Shown piece by piece: positions 9,158 through 20,374 of a stretch of 64,000 nt of DNA. The stretch spans positions 124,001 to 188,000 of the forward strand of contig NZ_JAFLJM010000007.1 of assembly GCF_017745675.1 (NCBI RefSeq). Direction: 5' to 3'. Below the pieces are notes generated by a model that saw only the letters and a program-made list of their open reading frames with translations, was not told the DNA's origin and did not search any database. The translations under genes were made by a program, and so were the position numbers. The number at the start of each line of letters is the position of its first letter. Positions within the stretch are counted from its first letter, which is position 1. This stretch comes from Alkalihalobacillus sp. BA299 (GTDB lineage: Bacteria; Bacillota; Bacilli; Bacillales; Bacillaceae_F).

Positions 9158-10786
9158 TTGCATCGAAAGTGGAGGAATTTTAAGAAGCTTTATCAATTAA
9201 AGCAACAAAACCAATCTAACCAGAATCAAAATATAGATGGGCAACCATTTAATACAAAAGATCAGCTTTCAAGTCATCTAAATGAAAACATTACGTCTCT
9301 TCGAACGATTTATGAGAACTGTTCAGATGTAGTTTTCCGTCCTTTTTTAATAGAGGGAAAAGATAAAGCAGTTTTAATATATATAGAAGGCTTATCTAAT
9401 GTTGAGGAAATAAATGATAACGTGCTGACACCGCTTATGGAAATACCTGAACAACAGCAATTGCAGCAATTAACAATGCAAGCAGAGCAGTGGGAGTTTA
9501 ATAATTTTTCCTCTTTTCTAGAAAAAAAGATCTCTATCTCAAATATTAAGGAAGTACAAACGGTCACCGATGTGATCAATCAAATTTCTTCAGGTAACCC
9601 AGTTATTCTTGTTGATCAAAAAATTAAAGGCTTTTCGGTAGGATTAGCGAAGTGGGAAAAACGAGCAATTGAAGAACCTTCAGCTGAATCTGTAATTCGA
9701 GGACCACGAGAAGGCTTTATTGAAACGATTGGAGTGAATATCGCTCTTCTTCGACGTAAAATTAGAAGTCCAAAGTTGAAAATGGAACAGATGGAAGTAG
9801 GACGAGTAACGAAAACAAGTCTAGTACTTGCTTATATTGATGGATTAGTAGATCAGACTTTGATCGAAGAAGCTAAAAATCGGTTAAATCGAATTGATAC
9901 TGACAGTGTGCTAGAAAGTTCATATATCGAGGAATTTATTGAAGATAACCCATTTTCTCCTTTTCCACAGCTATTAAATACAGAGAGGGCCGATGTAGTC
10001 TCCTCTTATTTATTAGAAGGGCATATAGCCATTTTAGTTGACGGTAGTCCTTTTGTACTCGTTGCTCCTACTACTTTTTATTCTTTGATGCAGGCATCAG
10101 AAGATTATTATCAGCGTCCGATGTTGAGTACGGCGATTCGCTGGTTACGTTATTTATTTATTGTAATTTCTCTTTTACTTCCTTCACTTTATGTAGCTGT
10201 TTTAACGTATCATCATGAAATGGTGCCGACTACGCTTTTGATAAGTATGGCAGCTTCTCGTGAGCCGATTCCATTTCCTGCAGTTGTTGAAGCGCTATTG
10301 ATGGAAATTTTATTTGAAATTTTGCGTGAAGCAGGAATCCGTTTACCGAAACAAATTGGAGCAGCTGTTAGTATTGTTGGTGCCTTAGTTATTGGCCAAG
10401 CCGCCGTTGAGGCTGGGATTGTGTCTGCTCCTATGGTCATGGTCGTTGCTGTTACAGGAATCGCTTCCTTTTCTATACCGCGTTATAATGCAGGAATGGC
10501 CTTACGAATGTTGCGTTTTCCTATGCTCATATTAGCAGGGATACTTGGCCTGTTAGGAATTATGCTTGGCATCATTATGATTGTTACACATCTATGTACA
10601 TTGCGATCCTTTGGGGTTCCTTATTTGTCACCAATGGCACCAATGAAAGGGCCGGATATGAAGGATGTCATGCTCCGATTACCTAGGTGGACAGATAACA
10701 CACGTCCGCATTTAACAGGAGAATACAACAAGTATCGTCAAGCTCCGGGACAAAAACCAGATCCAACTAGAGGTGTAAATCAATGA
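9158..10786 (+). CDS. Spore germinant receptor A subunit (GerA/GerKA family)
   Basis: A-type subunit of a nutrient germinant receptor in the spore inner membrane. The 542-residue chain has a hydrophilic N-terminal domain of about 240 residues (an N/Q-rich stretch, then FRPFLIEGKDKAVLIYIEGL and GPREGFIETIGVNIALLRRK, both typical of the family) and a C-terminal half with about five membrane segments, including REPIPFPAVVEALLMEI. I start it at the TTG at 9158, 10 bases after AAGGAG; the open frame runs upstream to 9008 without a better ribosome site. The stop overlaps the B subunit start. Confidence 0.93.
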   Translation: MHRKWRNFKKLYQLKQQNQSNQNQNIDGQPFNTKDQLSSHLNENITSLRTIYENCSDVVFRPFLIEGKDKAVLIYIEGLSNVEEINDNVLTPLMEIPEQQQLQQLTMQAEQWEFNNFSSFLEKKISISNIKEVQTVTDVINQISSGNPVILVDQKIKGFSVGLAKWEKRAIEEPSAESVIRGPREGFIETIGVNIALLRRKIRSPKLKMEQMEVGRVTKTSLVLAYIDGLVDQTLIEEAKNRLNRIDTDSVLESSYIEEFIEDNPFSPFPQLLNTERADVVSSYLLEGHIAILVDGSPFVLVAPTTFYSLMQASEDYYQRPMLSTAIRWLRYLFIVISLLLPSLYVAVLTYHHEMVPTTLLISMAASREPIPFPAVVEALLMEILFEILREAGIRLPKQIGAAVSIVGALVIGQAAVEAGIVSAPMVMVVAVTGIASFSIPRYNAGMALRMLRFPMLILAGILGLLGIMLGIIMIVTHLCTLRSFGVPYLSPMAPMKGPDMKDVMLRLPRWTDNTRPHLTGEYNKYRQAPGQKPDPTRGVNQ

Positions 10787-11889
10787 TCGAAAAAGGGAAA
10801 ATTTCCTCTGCGCAAATGGCAATCATGATGCATCCGACTATCATAGCTACAGGCCTTCTGCTCGTTCCCTCCATTACCGCTGCAAAAGCTGGGCGTGATA
10901 TGTGGATATCACCGTTATGGGGATCTTTAATAGGTTTCTTTGTCGTATATATCGCCTATCAATTACATAAACATTTTCCAAAAGAAACGATTATTGAATA
11001 TAGTGAGCATATTGTCGGGCGTATTCCAGGAAAAGTTATTGGATTTTTATATCTGTTTTTTTATCTTCATGTGAATGGAATGATCCTTAGAGAATACGGT
11101 GAATTTCTGATGGGGATTTTTTTACTAAAAACTCCAGGGATCGTTGTTATCGCCAGCATGGTGCTAGTCTGTGCTTTTGCTGTACGCGGTGGTTTGGAAG
11201 TGGTTGCGAGAACGGCGCAGCTTTTTTTGCCTGTCGTCATTTTACTATGGCTACTCATCATTATATTCTTAATCCCAGATCTTGATCCGACCAATATGCT
11301 ACCGGTTTTCGAAAAAGGTGTCATGCCTTCAATTTTAGGCGCAGCGGCCCCTGCAGCTTGGCTCAGTGAATATCTCCTCATTGCTTTCTTACTTCCTTAT
11401 GTAACAGATAAGGAAAAGGGGTTACTTTGGGGGAACCTCTCTGTATTGAGTGTTGTATTTATTTTAGTTTTAACCAATTTGACCGCTCTTTTTTTATTTG
11501 GTGAAATCACAGCCGATCTGCTTTATCCCGTTATGAATGCTGGGAAATATATCGATGTAGCTCATTTTTTTACACATTTAGAATCGGTTATTATGGCGAT
11601 TTGGATTTTAGGAACATTTATTAAAATCTCTGTGTTTTATTACGCTTTAGCTCTTGGGACGGCTCAATGGTTAAAGCTTTCAGAGTATAAATTTGTTGTT
11701 TTACCGCTTGGGTTTCTTTTAGTTACAGTGGCAGTATGGTCTACACCTAACCTGATTGATCTAAAGAGCTTTCTTGGAACATCGTCCGTTTTTTACTTAC
11801 TCTCTTTCCAACTTGTGCTGCCTAGCCTTTTATTATTGATTAATCTACTACGGAAAAAAAGAACACAACAGAAAGGAGCTCAGGCATGA
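10783..11889 (+). CDS. Spore germinant receptor B subunit (GerB family permease-like)
   Basis: Integral membrane subunit related to amino acid/polyamine transporters, 368 residues, with about ten hydrophobic segments. Family features are the N-terminal GKISSAQMAIMMHPTI, an early KAGRDMWISPLWGS and a charged C-terminal tail. It is thought to bind the germinant in characterised receptors. The ATG overlaps the A-subunit stop by four bases (ATGA), and the C-subunit ATG overlaps its own stop the same way, so all subunits are translated in one coupled message. Confidence 0.93.
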   Translation: MIEKGKISSAQMAIMMHPTIIATGLLLVPSITAAKAGRDMWISPLWGSLIGFFVVYIAYQLHKHFPKETIIEYSEHIVGRIPGKVIGFLYLFFYLHVNGMILREYGEFLMGIFLLKTPGIVVIASMVLVCAFAVRGGLEVVARTAQLFLPVVILLWLLIIIFLIPDLDPTNMLPVFEKGVMPSILGAAAPAAWLSEYLLIAFLLPYVTDKEKGLLWGNLSVLSVVFILVLTNLTALFLFGEITADLLYPVMNAGKYIDVAHFFTHLESVIMAIWILGTFIKISVFYYALALGTAQWLKLSEYKFVVLPLGFLLVTVAVWSTPNLIDLKSFLGTSSVFYLLSFQLVLPSLLLLINLLRKKRTQQKGAQA

Positions 11890-13100
11890 AGCGTTACTTC
11901 ATTCGCAAAGGCTGCCAAACGATAGTGTTTCTGCTCCTTTGTAGCACTTTTTTTTCGCTTATAGGTTGTTGGGATCGCCGTGAAGTAAATGATATAGCGA
12001 TCGTCTTAACTACAGGAATCGATTATAAGGATGAGAAAGAAATAGAGCTATCCGTGGAAATGGTCATGCCAGAAGAGATGGCTGGAAAAATAAAGGAAGG
12101 CGGAGGTGGGAGCGGTACGAGGACTACGTTTATTGAATCCGCTACCGGGATTACGGTGGCGGATGCTAGATCAAAGCTTCAGGAAAAAATTTCTCGGTAT
12201 CTGTTCTGGGGACATGCCGAGGCGACTGTTATTGGTGAACAGCTGGCAGAAAAAGGAATACGGGAGCATGTGGACTTTTTTGCACGAATGGCTGAAGCCC
12301 GTTTGCGAAATCAAGTTTTTGTCAGTAAAGGGAAAGCCAAAGATCTCATCTCAAGTCTTCCACATCTTGAAGATAGTGCAACCCAGACGATACAAGAGTT
12401 ATCTCAATTTCAAATCGGTATGAATGTGACGATGAGCAAATTAATGCAAATGTTGAAAAGTGAAACGGGAGGTGCCGCTTTGCCGATGATCGATAGTACT
12501 TCCTCTAAAAAGGAACCAGGGAAATTGCCAGATAAATCTCAATTGAAGTTGATGGGCACTGCTGTTTTTAAAGAAGATAAAATGATTGGTTCATTAGATA
12601 GTGAGGTTACAAGAGGTTTATTATGGTTAAGAGATGAAATTCGGTACGCTACAATTACCTTGGATGTTCCAGAGGGAGAAGGAAAAGTAACGATGGAAAT
12701 GATCCGTTCCGAGACAGAGCTTATTCCACATCTTGAAAATGACAAATGGAAAATCACGGTTAAAATCAAAACGGAGGATGATGTGATTCAAAATGCGAGC
12801 AACTTAGACTTACGGAATCCAGAGTTCATTATGTTAATCGAAAAGGAAATAGAAAAAGAGGTTGAAGAACGGATCAAGCTAGCAGTAGAGAAGGTTCAAA
12901 AAGACATGAAAGTTGATATATTGAAATTCGATAGTACTTTCCAGCGTGAATACAAAAAGAAGTGGCAAACGGCTAAGGAAAGATGGGCTGAAATTTTTCC
13001 TGAGATTGAGATTGAATTTGTGGTTGATCCGCATATTCTACGTCCTGGGGGTTCCACTGGGCCACCTGCAGTACCGAAAAATGAGGTGAAACAAAAATGA
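11886..13100 (+). CDS. Spore germinant receptor C subunit (GerC family lipoprotein)
   Basis: C-type subunit, 404 residues, a lipoprotein with signal peptide ending in LIGCWDRREVND, where Cys about 28 would be lipidated; the CWDRRE motif is diagnostic for GerC. The rest is the soluble domain on the outer face of the inner spore membrane, with a charged helical region near residues 315-335 and a proline-rich end. It overlaps the B subunit and the small D gene by four bases each. Confidence 0.93.
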   Translation: MKRYFIRKGCQTIVFLLLCSTFFSLIGCWDRREVNDIAIVLTTGIDYKDEKEIELSVEMVMPEEMAGKIKEGGGGSGTRTTFIESATGITVADARSKLQEKISRYLFWGHAEATVIGEQLAEKGIREHVDFFARMAEARLRNQVFVSKGKAKDLISSLPHLEDSATQTIQELSQFQIGMNVTMSKLMQMLKSETGGAALPMIDSTSSKKEPGKLPDKSQLKLMGTAVFKEDKMIGSLDSEVTRGLLWLRDEIRYATITLDVPEGEGKVTMEMIRSETELIPHLENDKWKITVKIKTEDDVIQNASNLDLRNPEFIMLIEKEIEKEVEERIKLAVEKVQKDMKVDILKFDSTFQREYKKKWQTAKERWAEIFPEIEIEFVVDPHILRPGGSTGPPAVPKNEVKQK

Positions 13101-13321
13101 AGTGGCTAATGGTTTTAGGCATTACTTTCGTGATAGCTCTAATGTTTTTGTATGAATGGCCGAAAATGAATCTAAAGCAAAAAAGGGAAAAATATACATT
13201 TGTAGTGCTTTCTGTTATAAGCTGGGCTCTAGCGATTCTTCTGCTTTTTTATCCTGAAATGCCTGGACCTACCGATATGATCGATCGAATTTATAAGCCT
13301 CTAGGTAAAATGCTTGAATAA
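13097..13321 (+). CDS. Small two-helix D-type subunit of the germinant receptor operon
   Basis: A 74-residue protein with two hydrophobic segments (about residues 2-16 and 32-50) around a basic loop (KMNLKQKREK). Small two-helix D subunits at the end of ger operons are known in Bacillus species and alter germination rates. The ATG overlaps the gerC stop (ATGA), so it is the fourth gene of the operon. The role is inferred from position and architecture because the sequence itself is poorly conserved. Confidence 0.8.
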   Translation: MKWLMVLGITFVIALMFLYEWPKMNLKQKREKYTFVVLSVISWALAILLLFYPEMPGPTDMIDRIYKPLGKMLE

Positions 13322-13375
13322 TAAAGAAGTGTATTATACGAATTGAAATGATAGACAGAATAAAAGAAGAAGGAA

Positions 13376-13408
13376 AAATCACCCTACGATAAATTAGTAG
13401 GGTGATTT
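13376..13408. terminator. Terminator between the ger operon and thiC
   Basis: AAATCACCCTAC pairs perfectly with GTAGGGTGATTT around a nine-base loop. It lies between two convergent operons and may serve both. Confidence 0.85.
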
Positions 13409-13447
13409 CTCGTTAATATCCATAGTTGATAAAAATATATTCTAAGC

Positions 13448-15214
<1,767 letters not shown>

Positions 15215-15390
15215 CTAGAGTTTGATTTAGTTCTTGCTGCTAGAACCGATCATGGAGGAGGGGAGTTTATCCGTATGTACAGAATAAGTATAGTCCTTGT
15301 TCATTTGTACTTCATCAATCTGACTTGACCTTCTTGGGCATTGAGATCCCCTTTATTGAAAAGCCATAGTCTCTAATCAATTCGTACAAA

Positions 15391-15412
15391 TAAAAAACCG
15401 CTAGAAAGCGGT
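15391..15412 (-). terminator. Riboswitch-controlled terminator in the thiC leader
   Basis: Read on the minus strand, ACCGCT-TTCT-AGCGGT is followed by a T run. It lies just downstream of the TPP aptamer and about 190 bases before the thiC start, the expected place for the expression platform. Confidence 0.85.
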
Positions 15413-15427
15413 CGAATGGACATATGT

Positions 15428-15530
15428 ATTCTACAAAATCCCTCCGCTAGCATTACCTAGATCAGGTTCACGGTCGACAACAGTATCGGTTGTCCTCTCA
15501 GCCCTTTGCTATCGAGCTCCCGTTTTCTTT
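15428..15530 (-). promoter_or_regulatory. TPP riboswitch (THI box) of thiC
   Basis: On the minus strand the conserved aptamer elements appear in order: GGGAGCTC, then CTGAGAGGA, then TGAACCTGATCTAGGTAATG and GCGGAGGGA. This is the classic THI box. The rest of the 15203-15921 gap holds the terminator, a plain leader and, on the lysC side, the hairpin listed next. Confidence 0.96.
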
Positions 15531-15712
15531 AGTTGTACAATCAATTTACCATATTAATTATAAAAAGAAAACAGTTAATTTAAATTATTTTTTGTTTTTA
15601 GTGTAAATTGTATTTTCCAAACTTCACGAATGACAGGAGGATTTTCTATATAATAGCGAATATAAATTGTCAATTTGAGCTCTTTTTCTCCTCTAAAGCA
15701 TTAATATCACAT

Positions 15713-15740
15713 GAAAATCCTTCAATATGGGAGGGTTTTC
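15713..15740. other. GU-rich hairpin in the aspartokinase upstream region
   Basis: GAAAATCCTTC can pair along 11 positions (three or so G-U) with GGAGGGTTTTC. It lies 180 bases ahead of the aspartokinase gene. No known lysine riboswitch pattern is seen, so its function is unknown. Confidence 0.4.
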
Positions 15741-15921
15741 TATCGATTAGAGTGAATGAGGAGGATGTGAAGGTTGAATAGACCAGTTGGTGATATATCC
15801 TTACATAGCCTACCATATCCATATTATTCAACTTTGCAAACGAGTGAGGGCTGTGATAAATTATGAATTATTGAAATATTAAGCGAACAGAATAAATTTT
15901 TTTAGGAGTTGGAGAAACGAG

Positions 15922-17292
15922 ATGAGAGTAGCGAAATTCGGTGGAACATCAGTGGCGAACGCAGAGCAAATTCGAAAAGTGGCAAATATTATTGCTGAGA
16001 ATCAGGAGAGAAAATTTGTAGTCGTTTCAGCACCTGGTAAGAGAGAAGCAACAGATACAAAAGTGACGGATCTACTTATACAATTAGCCGACGCTGTCGT
16101 ACAAAAAGGGGATGTTGACAATGCATTCCGTGCAGTCGTTGGACGCTATGAAGAAATTGCATTGGATCTTAACTTGTCAGGTGAAATTATTGAAACGATT
16201 AAAGCTGACTTACAAATGCGTGTCGCCTTTGATCCTTCACATGAAGGAAAGTTTATCGATCAAATGAAAGCAAGTGGGGAAGACAACAATGCTAAATTAA
16301 TCGCTGCTTATTTACAAAGTATAGGAATTGAATCTCAATACGTAAATCCAAAGGATGCAGGATTATTAGTTAGCGATGAACCTGGAAACGCACAAGTACT
16401 TCCTGAAAGCTACGATAATCTGTTTCAATTAAGAGAATGTCCAGGTGTTATTGTATTTCCAGGATTTTTTGGCTACTCGAAAGAAGGGACTTTAGTCACT
16501 TTCCCTCGAGGTGGTTCAGACATTACAGGATCGATTTTAGCTGCTGGTGTGAGGGCAGACTTATATGAAAATTTTACGGACGTTGATTCAGTATTTGCGG
16601 CAAATCCAAAGATCGTCGAAAACCCTGTGAACATTAAAAAAATGACATACCGTGAAATGCGTGAATTATCTTATGCTGGTTTTTCTGTATTTCATGATGA
16701 AGCATTAATGCCTGCATTCCGTCAGTCCATTCCTGTTTGTATTAAAAACACAAACAACCCTGAAGCGCGGGGAACGATGATTATGGCGGAGCGTGCGTGT
16801 GTAAGAAATCCAGTCATTGGGATTGCAAGTGACTCAGGATTTTGTACATTATATGTGCGTAAATACTTAATGCATCGTGAAATTGGTTTTGGACGTCGTT
16901 TGCTTCAAATTATTGAAGAAGAAGGCATTTCATATGAACATATTCCATCTGGAATTGATGATACATCGGTTATCTTAAAACAATGCCAATTAGACGGGGA
17001 AAAAGAAGACCGTATAATTTCGCGCATTAAAGAAGAATTAGATGTCGATGATGTGTATGTAGAGCGTGATTTTTCGATGATTATGATGGTCGGTGAAGGG
17101 ATGCACAATACGATCGGTCTTTCAGCTCGGGCAACGAATGCCCTCGCGAATGCGAACGTCAATATTGAGATGATTAACCAAGGATCGTCTGAGGTAAGTT
17201 TAGTGTTTGGTATTCATCAAGAAGATGAAAAAAGAGCGGTTCGTGCTTTATATGATGAATTTTTTGGAGCTGCTGACGAGTCGATTGAATAA
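15922..17292 (+). CDS. yclM: Aspartate kinase, YclM/ThrD-like
   Basis: Aspartokinase phosphorylates aspartate, the first step to lysine, threonine, methionine and diaminopimelate. The 456-residue monofunctional enzyme begins with the kinase motif VAKFGGTSVA, has FPRGGSDITGS near residue 200 and FTDVDSVFAANP, and ends in two ACT domains (from about residue 300), one with NVNIEMINQGSSEVSLVFG. The length and N-terminus resemble the third B. subtilis aspartokinase more than DapG or LysC. GGAGTTGGAG lies upstream of the ATG. Confidence 0.93.
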   Translation: MRVAKFGGTSVANAEQIRKVANIIAENQERKFVVVSAPGKREATDTKVTDLLIQLADAVVQKGDVDNAFRAVVGRYEEIALDLNLSGEIIETIKADLQMRVAFDPSHEGKFIDQMKASGEDNNAKLIAAYLQSIGIESQYVNPKDAGLLVSDEPGNAQVLPESYDNLFQLRECPGVIVFPGFFGYSKEGTLVTFPRGGSDITGSILAAGVRADLYENFTDVDSVFAANPKIVENPVNIKKMTYREMRELSYAGFSVFHDEALMPAFRQSIPVCIKNTNNPEARGTMIMAERACVRNPVIGIASDSGFCTLYVRKYLMHREIGFGRRLLQIIEEEGISYEHIPSGIDDTSVILKQCQLDGEKEDRIISRIKEELDVDDVYVERDFSMIMMVGEGMHNTIGLSARATNALANANVNIEMINQGSSEVSLVFGIHQEDEKRAVRALYDEFFGAADESIE

Positions 17293-17389
17293 CATTAGAC
17301 AAGTGTAAAAACATTTAGTTTTAAGCGGAAAGCGATGCCGCTTCCAAGTTAAGATATGAACATTCATACGGTATATTACAGAAAAAATG

Positions 17390-17413
17390 AAGCTGAGGGA
17401 TTTCCCTCAGCTT
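17390..17413. terminator. Bidirectional terminator between aspartokinase and sodium channel
   Basis: AAGCTGAGGGA pairs perfectly with TCCCTCAGCTT, with A runs on the left and T's on the right. The TGA stop of the channel gene lies inside the right arm. Confidence 0.85.
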
Positions 17414-18240
17414 TTGTTCATTTTAATCATTATTTCCTTTAATTCAGCAATCTCTTTACGAAGTTCACGTACTTCATTTTTAGTTTCATCTTCTTCATTT
17501 TCGTTTTCATCTTGATTGGCTTTCTCTACGTTACTTACGATAACCCCGATAAATAAGTTAAACACAATAAATGTACCAACGAGAATGAAGACGACAAAAT
17601 AGACCCAGGACCATGCCACTTCTGCAAATATTGGACGCATGACACCACTTGCCCATGATTCGAGTGTAACGACTTGGAACAGTGTCAATAAGGACAATTG
17701 CAGATTTCCAAAATACTCTGGTGCGACATTCGCAAATAACATTGTTCCTGTAACGGCAAAAATATAAAAAATAATGCTCATTAAAATCATAATATTTCCA
17801 AGTGCTGGGATCGTTAATAGTAGTGCATCGACTAACCTTCGTAACGAAGGAATGACAGAAATCGCCCGTAAAACACGAAGAACACGTAAAATACGAAGAA
17901 CTGTAATGAAATGTGCTCCCGCAAAGACGTGTCCTGCTGCAACAATTAGAAAATCAAACCAGTTCCAACTGTTTTTAAAGAAAGAATACGTTGGACGTGC
18001 AGCAATCATCCGCAAAGCAATTTCAATCGTAAAAATCCATAATAGTGTGATGTCTGCGTAGTAAAACCAGCTTGTATACGTTTGATAAACGGCTGGATAC
18101 GTTTCAACCCCTACAACAATGGCATTAATGACAATGAACGTAATAATCGTTGTTGTAAATGCTTTATGATCTACGATTTTGGTACAATACTCCGAAATAC
18201 GATGTAGTTGTTTCTTCTCTATACTTTGCTGTGACACCAT
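17407..18240 (-). CDS. Voltage-gated sodium channel, NaChBac type
   Basis: A 277-residue one-domain channel with six membrane segments. The S4 sensor is VLRILRVLRVLRAI (regular arginines, near residue 115) and the pore filter is TLESWAS (near residue 193), identical to that of the Na+-selective bacterial channels. A charged coiled-coil follows S6 (NQDENENEEDETKNE then a leucine-rich heptad stretch) and would hold the tetramer together. In alkaliphilic Bacillus this channel class feeds Na+ for motility, chemotaxis and pH homeostasis. Single gene, convergent with aspartokinase. Confidence 0.95.
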   Translation of the reverse strand: MVSQQSIEKKQLHRISEYCTKIVDHKAFTTTIITFIVINAIVVGVETYPAVYQTYTSWFYYADITLLWIFTIEIALRMIAARPTYSFFKNSWNWFDFLIVAAGHVFAGAHFITVLRILRVLRVLRAISVIPSLRRLVDALLLTIPALGNIMILMSIIFYIFAVTGTMLFANVAPEYFGNLQLSLLTLFQVVTLESWASGVMRPIFAEVAWSWVYFVVFILVGTFIVFNLFIGVIVSNVEKANQDENENEEDETKNEVRELRKEIAELKEIMIKMNKS

Positions 18241-18402
18241 TTCTCTCCCCCGAAACTACTAAAATCAAATACAACCCTATTCATTTTACTTGATTTTGAT
18301 GAATAGGGAAAGTCTTCGTCAGTACGTTCAATACTTTGCCACGTATAAGACCATTTCTATTTGCTACAATGAAGAAAAATGATTGACATGGAGGAAGATG
18401 GA

Positions 18403-19416
18403 GTGACACATTATTCGGTACTCATCGTCGGTGCAGGGCTGGCCGGCCTTATGGCAGCAAAGCAGTTTTCAGGTGAAAATGTTAATTACATCATACTAGA
18501 TAAAGGTAGAAGTGTCGGTGGACGTATGGCTACTAAACGTTTGAATGGGGGAAGAAGTGACTACGGCGCTCAATTCTTTACGGCTCGTAGTGATAGGATG
18601 AAGAACCTTGTCAAGCAATGGGAACAGGAAGGTATCATCCATACGTGGGCGAAAGGCTTTCACCAAATGAAAGATATAGCCGATCTCGGCAGTCTCACGT
18701 TACATCACGATGGTTATCCCCGTTATGCTGGTAAGAATGGTATGAATGCATTAACGAAGCAGTTAGCAAATGGTTTAAATATTAAGTTAGAACATGAAGT
18801 AGAAAAAATAGAATGGACGGATAAGTGGTCTATTTTCGTCCGTGTAGGAAAGAATTCTGAATTATTGACCTATACAGCGGATCAATTAATGCTAACGTCA
18901 CCTATACCAAAATCATTAGCACTACTTAGTGATGGACGTTTACCATTAGAAGAACAACTGCTTGAAGAATTAAAAAATACAAGCTATTTCCCTTGTTTAT
19001 GTGCAATGATTGCTTTAGATAGACCAACTCAAATCCCAAAGCCTGGGGGAATACAAATCAAGGAAGGATTGATTTCATTTCTCGGTGATAATGCGCAAAA
19101 GGGGATATCAGACACTATCGTTGTTACCATTCATGGAAATGAACATTGGTCGCGTAAAAATTATGAGCAAGACGATCAATATATTTTAGAAAAGCTGATT
19201 GAAGCTGCTCGCCCTTTGCTTGGAGATGGAAAGGTTATCGAAAAGCAATTAAAACGCTGGCGGTATTCAAAGCCTGAATTATTACATCCAAATGAATTTG
19301 TTGCAACAACAATACCAGGGGTGATCGCTTTTGCTGGAGACATTTTCAAACGTGGAGCAGTAGAAGGAGCTATCCTTTCTGGAATAGAGGCTTCAAAGTG
19401 GATGTTGAAGCGGTAA
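18403..19416 (+). CDS. FAD-dependent amine oxidase-like protein (renalase family)
   Basis: A 337-residue flavoprotein with the N-terminal dinucleotide motif LIVGAGLAGLMAAKQF, followed by DKGRSVGGRMATKR and DYGAQFFTARS, which are typical of renalase-like NAD(P)/FAD proteins; the C-terminus has FAGDIFKRGAVEGAILSG, the second FAD segment. The reaction is unknown. I chose the GTG at 18403 because GGAGG lies 8 bases upstream; the ATG at 18379 would add eight residues without a good ribosome site. Confidence 0.85.
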   Translation: MTHYSVLIVGAGLAGLMAAKQFSGENVNYIILDKGRSVGGRMATKRLNGGRSDYGAQFFTARSDRMKNLVKQWEQEGIIHTWAKGFHQMKDIADLGSLTLHHDGYPRYAGKNGMNALTKQLANGLNIKLEHEVEKIEWTDKWSIFVRVGKNSELLTYTADQLMLTSPIPKSLALLSDGRLPLEEQLLEELKNTSYFPCLCAMIALDRPTQIPKPGGIQIKEGLISFLGDNAQKGISDTIVVTIHGNEHWSRKNYEQDDQYILEKLIEAARPLLGDGKVIEKQLKRWRYSKPELLHPNEFVATTIPGVIAFAGDIFKRGAVEGAILSGIEASKWMLKR

Positions 19417-19482
19417 GAAAGTGGCTGACTTGAATTGGTTGCACATAGGACAAATTCAAGCTCTAAAGTTTAAATATAAAAA

Positions 19483-19521
19483 TAGCCTTCAAAACCAATA
19501 TTTCATTGATTTTGAAGGCTA
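19483..19521 (-). terminator. Terminator of the proBAC operon
   Basis: TAGCCTTCAAAA pairs with TTTTGAAGGCTA, with further pairing of CAAT with ATTG inside. It follows proC on the minus strand and is also convergent to the flavoprotein gene. Confidence 0.85.
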
Positions 19522-19525
19522 CTCA

Positions 19526-20359
19526 TTATTTCGTCTCTGTAAAAATTTTGCCCATTTCTTTCGCTCGTTCAGATGAACGCTTAATGCCGGCAACGACAGC
19601 CTCTTGGAATTGATACGAGGCAAGCACACCAATTGCAGCTTCGGTTGCTCCATTTGGACTCATGACTTCTTTATAAAGCTGTGCAGACGTCTTCGAAGTA
19701 GACTCTAGACGCTTTAACGAACCTTTTAACGTTTGAATGATCGCTTCTTTTGCTTCTTCATCATCTAATCCAAGGTCCTTTGCTGCTTTTTCCATTGCTT
19801 CAACAAAATAATAAATATAAGCAGGGCCACTTCCAGCGACACCTGTAAATCCATCTTGTTTGTCTTCAGGAATGATATGAACTGTACCGATTGCTTTAAA
19901 AAGTTGTGCCGAAACGTCTGTATCTTTCTCTGATGCAAACTTTCCAGCAGATAAAGCTGTAGCCGATTCGCCTACCTTAGCTGACGTGTTTGGCATCGAA
20001 CGAATGACAGGAGCTTCAATTCCAAGTAATTCTTCAAGGTAGTTTGTCGTTATTCCAGCTAATATAGAAATAAAAATTTGTTCTTTATGAACGTAAGGCT
20101 TGATAGACTCAATACCATCAATTACGTTGGAGGGTTTCATTGCGAGTATGACAATATCAGCTTGGCAAACGGCTTCCTCTTTACTAGTTGTTGTTTGGAT
20201 GTTGTACGTAGCTTGTAAGTATTTTAGGCGCTCAACATCTTTTTTGTTTGTTGCAATAATTTGTTCAGGCTTTAATATTTCTTTCCGAATAAGTCCAGCA
20301 AAAATGGCTTCTGCCATTGAGCCCGCTCCAACAAAAGTTACTTTTTTATTTTTTAGCAT
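19526..20359 (-). CDS. proC: Pyrroline-5-carboxylate reductase
   Basis: Last step of proline synthesis: NAD(P)H reduction of pyrroline-5-carboxylate. The 277-residue protein has the N-terminal Rossmann motif VTFVGAGSMAEAIFAGLI, RSMPNTSAKVGES near residue 120 and the C-terminal family signature GVAGSGPAYIYYFVEAME. It lies 15 bases after proA in one operon, so the T-box upstream of proB should control it too. Confidence 0.96.
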   Translation of the reverse strand: MLKNKKVTFVGAGSMAEAIFAGLIRKEILKPEQIIATNKKDVERLKYLQATYNIQTTTSKEEAVCQADIVILAMKPSNVIDGIESIKPYVHKEQIFISILAGITTNYLEELLGIEAPVIRSMPNTSAKVGESATALSAGKFASEKDTDVSAQLFKAIGTVHIIPEDKQDGFTGVAGSGPAYIYYFVEAMEKAAKDLGLDDEEAKEAIIQTLKGSLKRLESTSKTSAQLYKEVMSPNGATEAAIGVLASYQFQEAVVAGIKRSSERAKEMGKIFTETK

Positions 20360-20374
20360 GATTGCACCTGCCCT

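Noticed and set aside
15545-15921. Lysine riboswitch ahead of the aspartokinase gene
   Set aside because: The conserved lysine-aptamer elements could not be found; only a simple G-U-rich hairpin is present.
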